NCBI GenBank assembly: GCA_001970855.1
Contig: LSSN01001286.1
Span: 1-23,997, forward strand
Origin: Smittium culicis
Lineage: Eukaryota > Kickxellomycota > Harpellomycetes > Harpellales > Legeriomycetaceae
Direction of reading: 5' to 3'
DNA length: 23,997 nucleotides
Under the pieces are notes generated by a model. It saw only the letters and a list, made by a program, of their open reading frames with translations, did no database searches and was not told where the DNA came from. Positions 1-7,270 of this stretch are shown one piece after another; position 1 is the first letter of the stretch, and each line of letters starts with the position of its first letter. The translations under genes were made by a program, and so were the position numbers.

Positions 1-187
1 AGATAAATATAGCAAATTAAAGTTTGTATTTTCTAATTATGTTCTTACAGCTAAATTTTTATAAAAAGCTACGTTATATATTACAAGTATTCTCTGGGTT
101 ACACTGATGTTTTTATAGATCAAAAATAAATTCTTGAATCTATAATTTGATTTTATCCGGATTTTAAGCTATTTTGCTTCGTTTTAA
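1..187. other. AT-rich intergenic start of window
   Basis: Low-complexity AT sequence with stops in all frames. I see no gene, RNA or repeat of note in it. Confidence 0.6.
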
Positions 188-358
188 AAATTAATACCCA
201 TTTTATTGACTGTGCAACAAGTTGAAATATTTCTTGATCGGTTTCGTCCGTATATAGCTAGTGCAGGTGTCCCTCTTTTAGAAATTTCAAAAAATGGTAT
301 CAATGATACCGAAAATCCTACTTATTCAACAAAAAAAATTCTTCAAATAAAATTCTGA
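188..358 (+). pseudogene. Unassigned coding-like fragment, no start codon
   Basis: An open frame of 56 codons follows a TAA at 185-187 and ends at TGA 356-358. It has no ATG. The middle reads FLDRFRPYIASAGVPLLEIS, which has a normal amino-acid mix and a locally higher GC content than the flanks, unlike the Lys/Ile/Asn/Phe runs given by random AT-rich DNA here. I do not recognise a family. It could be the C-terminal remnant of a gene or transposon protein, or a chance frame. The segment lies 400 bases upstream of the LINE and is not in an arrangement that suggests they belong together. Confidence 0.2.
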
Positions 359-659
359 AATCTAGAAATTTTTTTGCATATTGTTCCCGAATGTTAATGT
401 TTTCTTCATCATTACTTTTCTTTGGTATATGTCAAGATCTGGGTTACAAGAGTGCAAGACAAGTCAAGTCAAAAGTTATAATTACTATAAAGATATTTAT
501 TTATTACTATTAGAAAGTATACAAGATACTAGATACCGAATTCATGACAGGAAAAACGTAACCTTTTTATACTTTTTCCGTTGCTTAGTTATAGGTCATA
601 AAATTGAAAGAATAACTACAGAATAAACTAATAAGAAAGATTAAAATCGATAAGAAATT
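359..659. other. AT-rich spacer, no convincing gene
   Basis: An 81-codon open frame occurs at 381-626 (+), but its product is a hydrophobic and Tyr-rich mix with no motif, so I do not call it a gene. Nothing else stands out. Confidence 0.5.
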
Positions 660-668
660 TCGGAAATG

Positions 669-739
669 TTCTAGAATGTTTCATAACGTTCTATAACATT
701 GCTGCTGATGATATCTGAATATTAAGGAACATTCTAGAA
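669..739. repeat. Imperfect inverted repeat, 14-bp arms
   Basis: The left arm 669-682 (TTCTAGAATGTTTC) and the right arm 726-739 (GGAACATTCTAGAA) are reverse complements at 13 of 14 positions, with a 43-base spacer. Both arms are built on the palindrome TTCTAGAA, which is also the core of a heat-shock element. The repeat ends about 20 bases before the first recognisable LINE codons, so it is either in the target flank or at the truncated 5' end of the element. Confidence 0.5.
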
Positions 740-744
740 AGTTC
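732..744. promoter_or_regulatory. Heat-shock-element-like site (TTCnnGAAnnTTC)
   Basis: The bases TTCTAGAAAGTTC fit the canonical arrangement of three alternating nGAAn units bound by heat shock factor. A second, less perfect array (TTC-TA-GAA-TG-TTT) lies at 669-681. No intact gene follows; the next coding sequence is the broken LINE at 760. In such AT-rich DNA a 9-position match can arise by chance, and whether this host has an HSF using this site cannot be judged from the sequence. Confidence 0.25.
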
Positions 745-759
745 TAAAAAGTTACATTC

Positions 760-996
760 ATGTCAGAATACATCAACGCCAAATCGAGTACAAACCGATC
801 AATTAAGGTCGATAGAAAAGCCCATAATGCCAAAAGTCTTGGAAAAATCGCCGATCAGATTCTGAACATCGACTTAAAGTCTTATTGGCGATTCATAAAT
901 CATACACTGGGAAATCATTCAAAAGCATTGCCGATCGCCCGAGGTGCGATAAGTATAAAAATTTAATCACTGAAAAACAAGAAAAAATCAATTTGG
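760..996 (+). pseudogene. LINE ORF2 piece 1: linker before the reverse transcriptase
   Basis: From 760 one frame reads a basic, helical linker containing DLKSYWRFINHTLGN, the kind of sequence that sits between endonuclease and reverse transcriptase in LINE proteins (a W-[KR]-[FYW]-[IL]-N pattern). Around 930-960 the sense shifts to another frame (CDKYKNLITEKQEKI) and around 985-995 to a third (FGDLAKDNTG), which then continues into the polymerase. Two small indels therefore lie within about 60 bases. The frame is closed upstream by TAA at 745-747, so the ATG at 760 is only the first Met after the truncation, not a real start. Confidence 0.6.
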
Positions 997-1727
997 TGAT
1001 CTGGCCAAAGACAATACTGGGAACAGCCGGTCCGACGATAAGTGGGAAAATCTTATCTCTAGCGACTGTGACTATTACTCAGAGTGTTATAACACTATAC
1101 TATGGTCAGATATCACTGATGCACTTCGTGATACAATTAACAACAAGGCTCCGGGAGCTGACGGTGTACCATCTGAGGTATGGAAACTGGTGATGACCGA
1201 GTCATCACCCACATCCTCACTAGCAAAATTAATAATTAAAATCATCAATATAATGTATGACTCTGGGGATATACCCAAGTGTCTCGAAACATCAGTTGTT
1301 GTCCCGGTACCTAAAAAAGGTGACCTGAAGGACCCCGATAACTACCGAGGGATATCACTCATCCCAACACTGGCGAAACTGGTGGCCAAAATTGTGGCCA
1401 CCAAATTCAGCGAAATCGATGCGAAATACTAAATGTTGGTAAAAGAACAAGCCGGATTCAGGAATTTCGAGGAGTGTACGGGCCAAGCGACCACTCTATA
1501 CGAAATGGTACGCCGACGAAAAATTCAGAACAACGAAACATGGCTGTGCTATATCGACTATAGCAAGGCCTACGACCGGGTCCCCCACGTGGCCCTACTG
1601 CATAAACTGCGATCAGTGGGCATTGGGGGTAAACTCCTCAATATGATCAAGGGCATCATGATGCCCCGAAAATCGCAGTTAGAGTTGAAAATGAAGTTTC
1701 CAACCCTACTGAATACCTCTGTGGAGT
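974..1727 (+). pseudogene. LINE ORF2 piece 2: reverse transcriptase fingers and motif A
   Basis: This frame carries the N-terminal half of a non-LTR reverse transcriptase. In order it has KAPGADGVPSEVW (about 1144-1182), the VPVPKKGDLKDPDNYRGISL block (about 1298-1357), EQAGFR (about 1446-1463) and motif A, CYIDYSKAYDRVPH, at 1547-1588 with the catalytic Asp at 1556-1558. A TAA at 1430-1432 interrupts the frame between the fingers and EQAGFR, but the same frame resumes at once, so this is a nonsense substitution rather than an indel. Sense is lost near 1724-1728, where it passes to the next frame by what looks like a single-base loss. The lesions together rule out a functional polymerase. Confidence 0.85.
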
Positions 1728-2961
1728 GCGGCAAGGGTGCCCAGCCTCGCCGATACTCTTCGATTTTTTCATCAACGATATATTTAAGGGCGTACGAGGT
1801 GTGCGGGTGCCTGGGCTCACCTCACGCATACCACGACTACTGTTTGCTAACGATGCTGTGCTATTGGCCGAATATTCAGCCGATTTACAAATCGCACTGA
1901 ACACCATAACCGAATGGTCGGACACGTGGGAAATGGCTTTTAATGCCTCCAAGTGCGGGATAATGACTATAAGCGGGGAGTTGACTACTGATACGACCCT
2001 GCAGGGCCAAAAAGTCGACTCCACCGACCAGTACACCTACTTGGGCTATATTATGAATAGCAAGTGGGATGTATCTGGGACGATCCTGAACAACAAGAAC
2101 AAGGTCAGGAAGGCTGTATACGCTGCATACAGCTTCCTGAGACGGTCTGATGTGCTGACAACATTAAAAATAAAGTTCATCAATTCGGTTCTGATGCCGA
2201 TTGGATGTTACGGTGGGGAGACATTTGGCATGAGCGAAGCAAGATGCAAGCCCATACAGATGGAAATAGACAAGGCGATCCGAATGGTTGCCAATGTCGG
2301 AAAATCAGTGGCCATGGAACGTATCAGGGATGAACTGGGCATAAGCTCAGTGTTCATGCGCACCAGCACAGCCCGTGAGCGTGCATACCACAAATGGCCA
2401 ACATCAAAAACATGGATCGCCGACCTCATCAAGGCACCGATGAAGGCCCGGATGGCCACCTGGGTGACCGGGAGTGCCCGGTGGATCAAAAAATTTTGCA
2501 CTAAAGATTTAAACGGTCAGACTATCATCACGATAATCGACCGGAAACGACGAAATAACCGGTCTGTCATCCACCGGTGGACGGTGGATCGGAAAATCGG
2601 GAAAAAAGGCAACTTGGTTGATCTTCAAGCAATGTATTCGGACCTGAATCTGGGCCTTCAGGACATTGGAAAAATGCGTATGGGCACATTCCGGACTGCC
2701 CAGCGCCTGTCGAACATGAAAATCGTCGACCAAAAATTCAAAAATTTTTGCCCCTGCTGCAACATCTATGTGCCTGAGACGGTCGACCACATACTTCTGA
2801 GCTGCAGCCGGTGTCGAAATCACCGATCAACGACGATCGGCCGGTTCATACCGACGCCGATCCGATCTGACGAAAAAAATTTACTTTCAAATTTCAATGA
2901 GGCCCGGTTGGGGCTAGTTGAAAAACTTCTTTGGGGGGGGGGTAGCGTAAACAATCTTTGA
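1726..2961 (+). pseudogene. LINE ORF2 piece 3: RT motifs B-E, thumb and zinc segment
   Basis: An open frame of about 410 codons, the longest in the window. It starts within motif B (VRQGCPASPILFDFFIND, about 1726-1779). Motif C reads LLFANDAVLL (1837-1866): the first Asp of the catalytic pair is Asn (AAC at 1849-1851), so the polymerase would be inactive even if the frame were whole. Motif D (FNASKCGIM) and motif E (YTYLGY) follow, then a thumb-like basic region and a C-terminal metal-binding segment: CPCC at 2749-2760, His at 2788-2790 and Cys at 2803-2805. The frame ends at TGA 2959-2961 just after a run of 10 G (2933-2942). The protein sense continues in another frame, so this stop is the result of a small indel and not the native C-terminus. 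Confidence 0.9.
2933..2942 (+). repeat. G10 homopolymer inside LINE
   Basis: Ten consecutive G close to the C-terminal frame change of the LINE. Such a run is prone to slippage in replication and to error in sequencing, so its length should be treated with caution. Confidence 0.8.
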
Positions 2962-3137
2962 GCCAGCTTCGAGCTGTCACAGCCGATAAAAATTTTGAGC
3001 TGGAAACAGCCAAATTTTTGAACGGCATCCGCGTGACTAGAAGACTTATACTGCAGAATATAAGCGATTCACCAGCCCCCTTGAACCAATGCTCAGTGGG
3101 TATAGAGCTGCTACAGCAGCGAAGGAGGGTCGGTTGA
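2946..3137 (+). pseudogene. LINE ORF2 piece 4: C-terminal tail in shifted frame
   Basis: After a stop at 2943-2945, this frame is open for 63 codons to TGA 3135-3137. It reads a normal basic protein tail (including ETAKFLNGIRVTRRLILQNI) and shares the high GC of the LINE. It directly continues the C-terminal region of the preceding frame, so a one-base loss around 2946-2957 probably separated the two. The stop is followed immediately by an A-run, which leaves almost no 3' untranslated region. Confidence 0.65.
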
Positions 3138-3142
3138 AAAAA

Positions 3143-3505
3143 TAATATCTTAATATTTATATGATTTTAGTATGTTATTTATTTATGTTTAATAAACTCG
3201 CTAAGAATATAAATTAATTGTATCCATTGATATGTTATTAAGTTTAAATATTGAACGTGGTAACTAAACATTTTGCGCTTATTTCTCTTTAGGCACAAAA
3301 ATTAATTTTTACCGTGTAATTATATCTATATAAAATTTGATCAAATATCAATTTGCTACCGTTTCTAACAAAAATAGTTAATTCTTGAATTAATAATTAA
3401 ATTTTCTATAAATATGTTATTAATATATATTTTAATTATTTTTTTGTTAATTATTTATATTTATATAAAATATATTAAAAAATTTTGAAATAAATATGTA
3501 AAAAG
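3143..3505. other. AT-rich spacer between LINE and Rep-like gene
   Basis: Composition drops abruptly to background at the LINE 3' end. The spacer is A/T tracts with no open frame of note. It would contain the 3' flank and any polyadenylation signal of the opposite-strand Rep-like gene. Confidence 0.6.
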
Positions 3506-4711
3506 CTATTTTTTAATAAAATATTCACTTGTTGGCATTAATGAATTTTCGATTGGTCCATCACCTTCTGCGTAAAGCCTTAAATCATCCTTTCCAACTA
3601 TTATACTTAGTCATCTTGGAAGAGCAACATCTTCATTAAATATTAGAACATTACTGGTAAAAATCCTTGGTGTTTTCTGTTTTATTATTATAATATTCTT
3701 TTTTGATTTTATTTCTACCGGTGCTGGTAGTTTGATGTCTGTAAGATGAACAACCTCTTCGTGAGTCATATTACTGAAATTCAGATCATCGAAAATTATC
3801 CCATCGTTACCATCTTTAAGATTAGCTAGTGATTCAAGATCTCTGACAATTAATGGATTTTTGAAAAGAGACTGAGAAAAGGATGTTTTTCCTAATTATG
3901 GACCTCCTAATAACCACAAACATGTTTCTGATCTATCCCAATGTTCGAATCCCAGAGGTGGTTTAAATTTGAATTTCGGATCAACTGGAATTCCAGAAAT
4001 GGAAGTAATTCGCCGAACATTGTTTTCCAACCTCGCAGGACTTAATAAATATGACTTTGATAATACTTTGTCATTTTTAACTATTTTTATAGCTTTTTCA
4101 TAGTCATGCGAAATAATTACACGCTGTGATGCAGATAGCTGATATTTCTTAATTTCTAGTTCATTAAAATATGTTAAGTAATCATCTGTTGAAAAACAAG
4201 TTTTCATGAAGTTTTTCTTTGATTTTATAGTAATAAGTTCTGCAGAAAATTCGTTTATATCAAATTGAGTGCTAGTTTTAAAATTCCATTTTTTTTTATA
4301 ATGCAAATAACAGTATAAACGAAAGGTTTCATCAGAAATTTTTACTTTTCCTATTACGTAAATATCAAGGTGTTTTGAAATTAATTCGTTGTTGAAGAAT
4401 TTACATTTAATTTTTTGTTTATCCGTAAGCTCTGGAGGATATAAAACTCCAATTTGAAAAGCGCTTATTCTCTTAAAATGTTCGACAGAGCTCGTAGTTG
4501 ATAGATTTCAATTTATCGGTTTCGAAGTTTTTTTATTGGATGAATTATTTTTTTTTGATTTTTTAGACTTCTTTTTAGTCTTTGATGTCCTTTCAATGTC
4601 GATTTCGTGTTTTTTTGATACTTTTTCTTTTGATGATATTTCGACGTAAGATTGAGGGTAGTCGGAATCGAAACCGGAGTAAGAAAAGATAAATGATTCA
4701 TCGGATGACAT
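3506..4711 (-). pseudogene. rep-like: CRESS-DNA-virus-like Rep (HUH + SF3 helicase) with three in-frame stops
   Basis: One - strand frame of 402 codons runs from ATG 4711-4709 to TAG 3508-3506 without any indel, but holds nonsense codons at 68 (TGA, 4510-4508), 272 (TAA, 3898-3896) and 367 (TGA, 3613-3611). Residues 1-67 are an acidic/Ser-rich then Lys-rich, nuclear-signal-like extension. The Rep-type endonuclease region follows: a motif-I-like VLYPP at 89-93, a motif-II-like RLYCYLHYKKK at 131-141, where the metal-binding His-x-His of active Reps is Arg-x-Tyr, and a motif-III-like Y178-x-x-Y181, lacking the usual Lys. The helicase half has a Walker A (G269...GKT 274-276, with stop 272 inside the loop), Walker B GIIFDDLNF (D308, D309) and motif C RIFTSN (349-354). 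Rep proteins nick and unwind circular ssDNA genomes for rolling-circle replication. I infer an endogenised Rep whose nicking site had already diverged before the stops arose. Alternatives are a domesticated helicase or stop readthrough. No capsid gene is adjacent. Confidence 0.75.
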
Positions 4712-4730
4712 TTTTTGGGTTATGGTAAAA
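4712..4730 (-). promoter_or_regulatory. CCC motif just upstream of the Rep-like ATG
   Basis: Read on the - strand, the bases before the ATG are CCATAACCCAAAAA, placing a CCC six to eight bases upstream of the start (4717-4719 on +). Microsporidian genes commonly carry a CCC- or GGG-like element immediately before the start codon and have very short 5' leaders. This supports the chosen start and mildly supports the host guess. A three-base motif is weak evidence on its own. Confidence 0.3.
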
Positions 4731-5740
4731 GATATTTTAATCGAATTAAATTAAATTTAATTTTCTGATTAATGAATTATATTTATTAGAATGTATTATA
4801 AAAGTTGATAATTTATACATAATTTGGCCAAAATTACATAAATATTGTAATTATGGGGATAAAATTTAATTTAAAAATTATATGCGAAAATTTTTACTCC
4901 AGAAATCTCTCTAATTCGATTTTCCACTCATAATATTTAAGGTAATTCTAATTGGCTCATTAATAATTCCATTGACAACAACCCAGAATCTTTTTAATTT
5001 TATATTCGATTTTATTTGATATTACTCTCGATCACTATTGGCTTATTTTTTAAGCTTATAGCTAATTTGCCTATGAATTATAATAATTTATTGTTTAATC
5101 ACGAATTTGATATAATACTTAATTAATAATAAAATTCCTCTTTATATTGGATAAATGCTTAAACGAAATATATAGTTTATTATTTTTTATAAAAAATAAG
5201 ACGAAATTTGTAATTAAAAATAATATTATACTTGAATATAAAAATTTAATTATTATTTTATATAATCGTTCATTAATTATATTAGTCAAATAAACAATAT
5301 TTCTATGATTTATTAACATAAATGTTTAAATCTAATATATTCTATTTAATGTTTGTTATTTAATTACATATCTATATTATGGTTATTATATATACCAAGA
5401 TAATTTGTTTACCAAAACTATTGATAAAATATTTGACAAGTACTTTATAATGATTAATTACAAGATATTAATGATATAGAGCTATTTGAGTTTAACAATA
5501 TGCGATATTTAAATTGAAAATACAAACATGTTTACTTCATATTAGAGAAAAAAAATTATCATTTAAATTTAAAAAAAAGGTTGAATATAGATGGTTGATC
5601 ACAAATTTGGTATTAAAATATTTAAAATGAAAAATATTGTAGATACATAAAATTTATAGTTAATTTTTAAGCTATAAATCGATTAATTTACATATTATAA
5701 ATAAAATTTGTTGATAGTTGTTGTATTTTTAACCAATTAA
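4731..5740. other. AT-rich region, no recognisable gene
   Basis: Long A/T-biased sequence. A 66-codon frame on the - strand at 5119-5319 encodes only Ile/Leu/Phe/Lys/Asn-rich residues, as expected by chance, and has no motif. Nothing resembles a capsid gene next to the Rep-like frame. Confidence 0.55.
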
Positions 5741-5745
5741 ATACA

Positions 5746-5820
5746 ATTCCTCTTTATACAAAGAAATAATAATTACCCCATGTTTCAGGATCAGTATAAT
5801 TTCTTTGTACAAAGAGAAAT
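5746..5820. repeat. Hairpin-forming inverted repeat, 22-bp arms
   Basis: The left arm 5746-5767 and right arm 5799-5820 are reverse complements at 20 of 22 positions, separated by a 31-base loop that contains the only C/G-rich bases nearby (ACCCCATG). Each arm is itself near-palindromic around TTCTTTGTACAAAGAA. This could be a decayed MITE or other small foldback, a double protein-binding site, or chance in AT-rich DNA, though a match of this length and quality is unlikely to be chance. Confidence 0.6.
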
Positions 5821-6779
5821 AATGTTTTATATATAGTTATTATATCTAAAGATACAAACATGAACAACTTTTGAATATCATAACCATAACATTAAACTAA
5901 CAGTATAAATATGACTAACTTTTCCTTTTCATTTTAAAAAGTATTTTTAGTTAATCTTGTCTTTTTTTAATAGTATAGTTTATATAACTTATTTTTCTAG
6001 AATAATAATCCTCTAAAAAAAAAAAGTTTAATAATCAAATTAATACAATGATAGTTTATAATATTATTATATAAACAAAATATAAAATGAATGGTCTATA
6101 TTTTTAGAAAAAATAATAATTTTTTTGGTAAAATAGAAATAATATAACTATTTTGATAGATGAAAAATAATAAATTGTTTAAATTGTAATATTTCATTGT
6201 TATGAATTTATAAAATAAATTTGAATACTATCAACCAGTTGGATTCTACAAATATATTGATACCCATTTGTCAAACACTGATATACAGTCATTGATTTAA
6301 GCCGTATATAATTAAATTACTAGAGGTAATATTAATAATATTGATAAAATAATATTTAAAATTTAGATATCATTAGTTACTAGTAAAAGTATATATCGTA
6401 TAGTGAAACTAAAAAAATTCGCATATCAATTGAATTAATGATCAAACTTGTTCTCATATATATAAGGTGAATTGCAGCTATGATCCGTATTACTTACGTC
6501 CTGGATTTGTTAATTTAAATTATCGTACACTGTGCTGAATGAGTTTTACGCCTGATACAAGATAAATAAACTCTACTTTCAATTAACTCCTATTCTAAAT
6601 CAATGTCTAAACTATCCCAAATTTAGTGTAGTGAAAAACGAGGATAAATATCCGTATATATTTTACTACCATAAATATTTAAAATATAACCACAGCACAT
6701 CAAAAATGACAATTATTTAAAATATAAAACTAAAGAAATATAAATATAATAAAAACAAATGTTAAGGCAAAAATGATAA
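5821..6779. other. AT-rich region, nothing recognised
   Basis: A/T tracts with scattered short open stretches (for example around 6225-6297 on +) too brief to call. No repeat or RNA gene was seen. Confidence 0.5.
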
Positions 6780-7270
6780 AGCGATTATATTATAGATGAA
6801 TCGAAGAAAAGAATCATTTAGTTGGGCAGAAGGAAATGAATAGAATGTTTGAATAATTGTTGATTTTTAATATAAGGTAATAAGATATTTAAGTAAATTT
6901 AAGTTGAGAACTTGAGAAAGTTATAGATTAAAATTGAAAATGAATGAGAAAATAAGGTAATTCTGTATTTTGTAATAGTTATGGTAGTACAGTGGGATAT
7001 TTTATAAGAATGTGTTATGTTAGATATTGAATTTGTATTGATTGAGACTGTTGAGGATGTTGAGTTTTTTTTTTTGTGGCATTGCTATAGCGATTATGAT
7101 TTTGATGGCATTGCTAATTTTTTTTCGCTTATGAGGCATTGAATTGTTACATATATGAGGCATTCCGGAAGAGTTAAGGTTGTTGAGATATTGCTAAGGT
7201 GCTATGGTTGTTGAGGTATAGTTGCAGAGGTAACGAAATTGTTGTTAGTTTGAAAAGGTTTATTTTTTGA
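6780..7270 (-). pseudogene. Strand-skewed block, probable LRR-like relic (block A)
   Basis: The + strand of this block is rich in G and T and almost devoid of C, in contrast to its flanks. Translated on the - strand it gives short Leu/Asn-rich strings in more than one frame, such as QYLNNLN, KLNILNSLNQYKFNI and TYLNILLPYIKNQQLFK, with L-x-x-L-x-x-L spacing like leucine-rich repeats. Stops and frame changes are frequent. The same skew and style recur at 17480-19400 and 22260-23110. I infer a decayed gene of a leucine-rich-repeat family; pure low-complexity expansion is the alternative. Confidence 0.35.
7078..7164. repeat. Degenerate ~28-bp tandem repeat (GGCATT core)
   Basis: The core GGCATT occurs at 7078, 7107, 7135 and 7159, spacings of 29, 28 and 24 bases, mostly preceded by a TGTG, GATG or TGAG-like sequence and the first two followed by GCTA. 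It lies within skewed block A. It may be the DNA trace of a repeat protein or an independent minisatellite. Confidence 0.5.

Larger units (their letters stand above)
760..3142 (+). mobile_element. 5'-truncated LINE (non-LTR retrotransposon), decayed
   Basis: This block stands out by composition (close to half G+C, flanks near 20%). It encodes, in order, a linker region, a non-LTR reverse transcriptase with fingers, palm and thumb, and a C-terminal CCHC-type zinc-binding segment, and it ends in a short A-run (TGA at 3135-3137, then A-rich). The endonuclease domain and any ORF1 are missing, the usual outcome of incomplete target-primed reverse transcription. The coding frame changes about four times (near 950, near 990, near 1726, near 2950) and is stopped by TAA at 1430-1432. 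No terminal repeats are visible and I could not establish a target-site duplication. Domain order and the C-terminal zinc segment are typical of APE-type LINEs; the exact clade is not decided. The element is dead. It probably inserted fairly recently, because it has not drifted to the AT content of its surroundings. Confidence 0.9.

Noticed and set aside
381..626. 81-codon open frame on +
   Set aside because: No motif, odd hydrophobic and Tyr-rich mix, no upstream signal and no continuation; length is within chance for this composition.
1087..1278. Open frame on - opposite the LINE
   Set aside because: Antisense shadow of the LINE reverse transcriptase; the same applies to the - strand frames at 1656-2036, 2208-2501 and 2509-2823.
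4508..4510. Intron hypothesis to remove the stop at codon 68 of the Rep-like gene
   Set aside because: No GT...AG pair with a good branch site is obvious around it, and the frame reads coherently on both sides without removal.
4513..4701. Second - strand frame overlapping the Rep-like N-terminus
   Set aside because: It is the shifted reading of the same Lys-rich segment; the frame with the CCC motif and the Rep domains is preferred.
5119..5319. 66-codon hydrophobic frame on -, possibly a membrane protein or capsid remnant
   Set aside because: Only Ile/Leu/Phe/Lys/Asn/Tyr-rich residues as expected from random AT DNA; no capsid-like feature.
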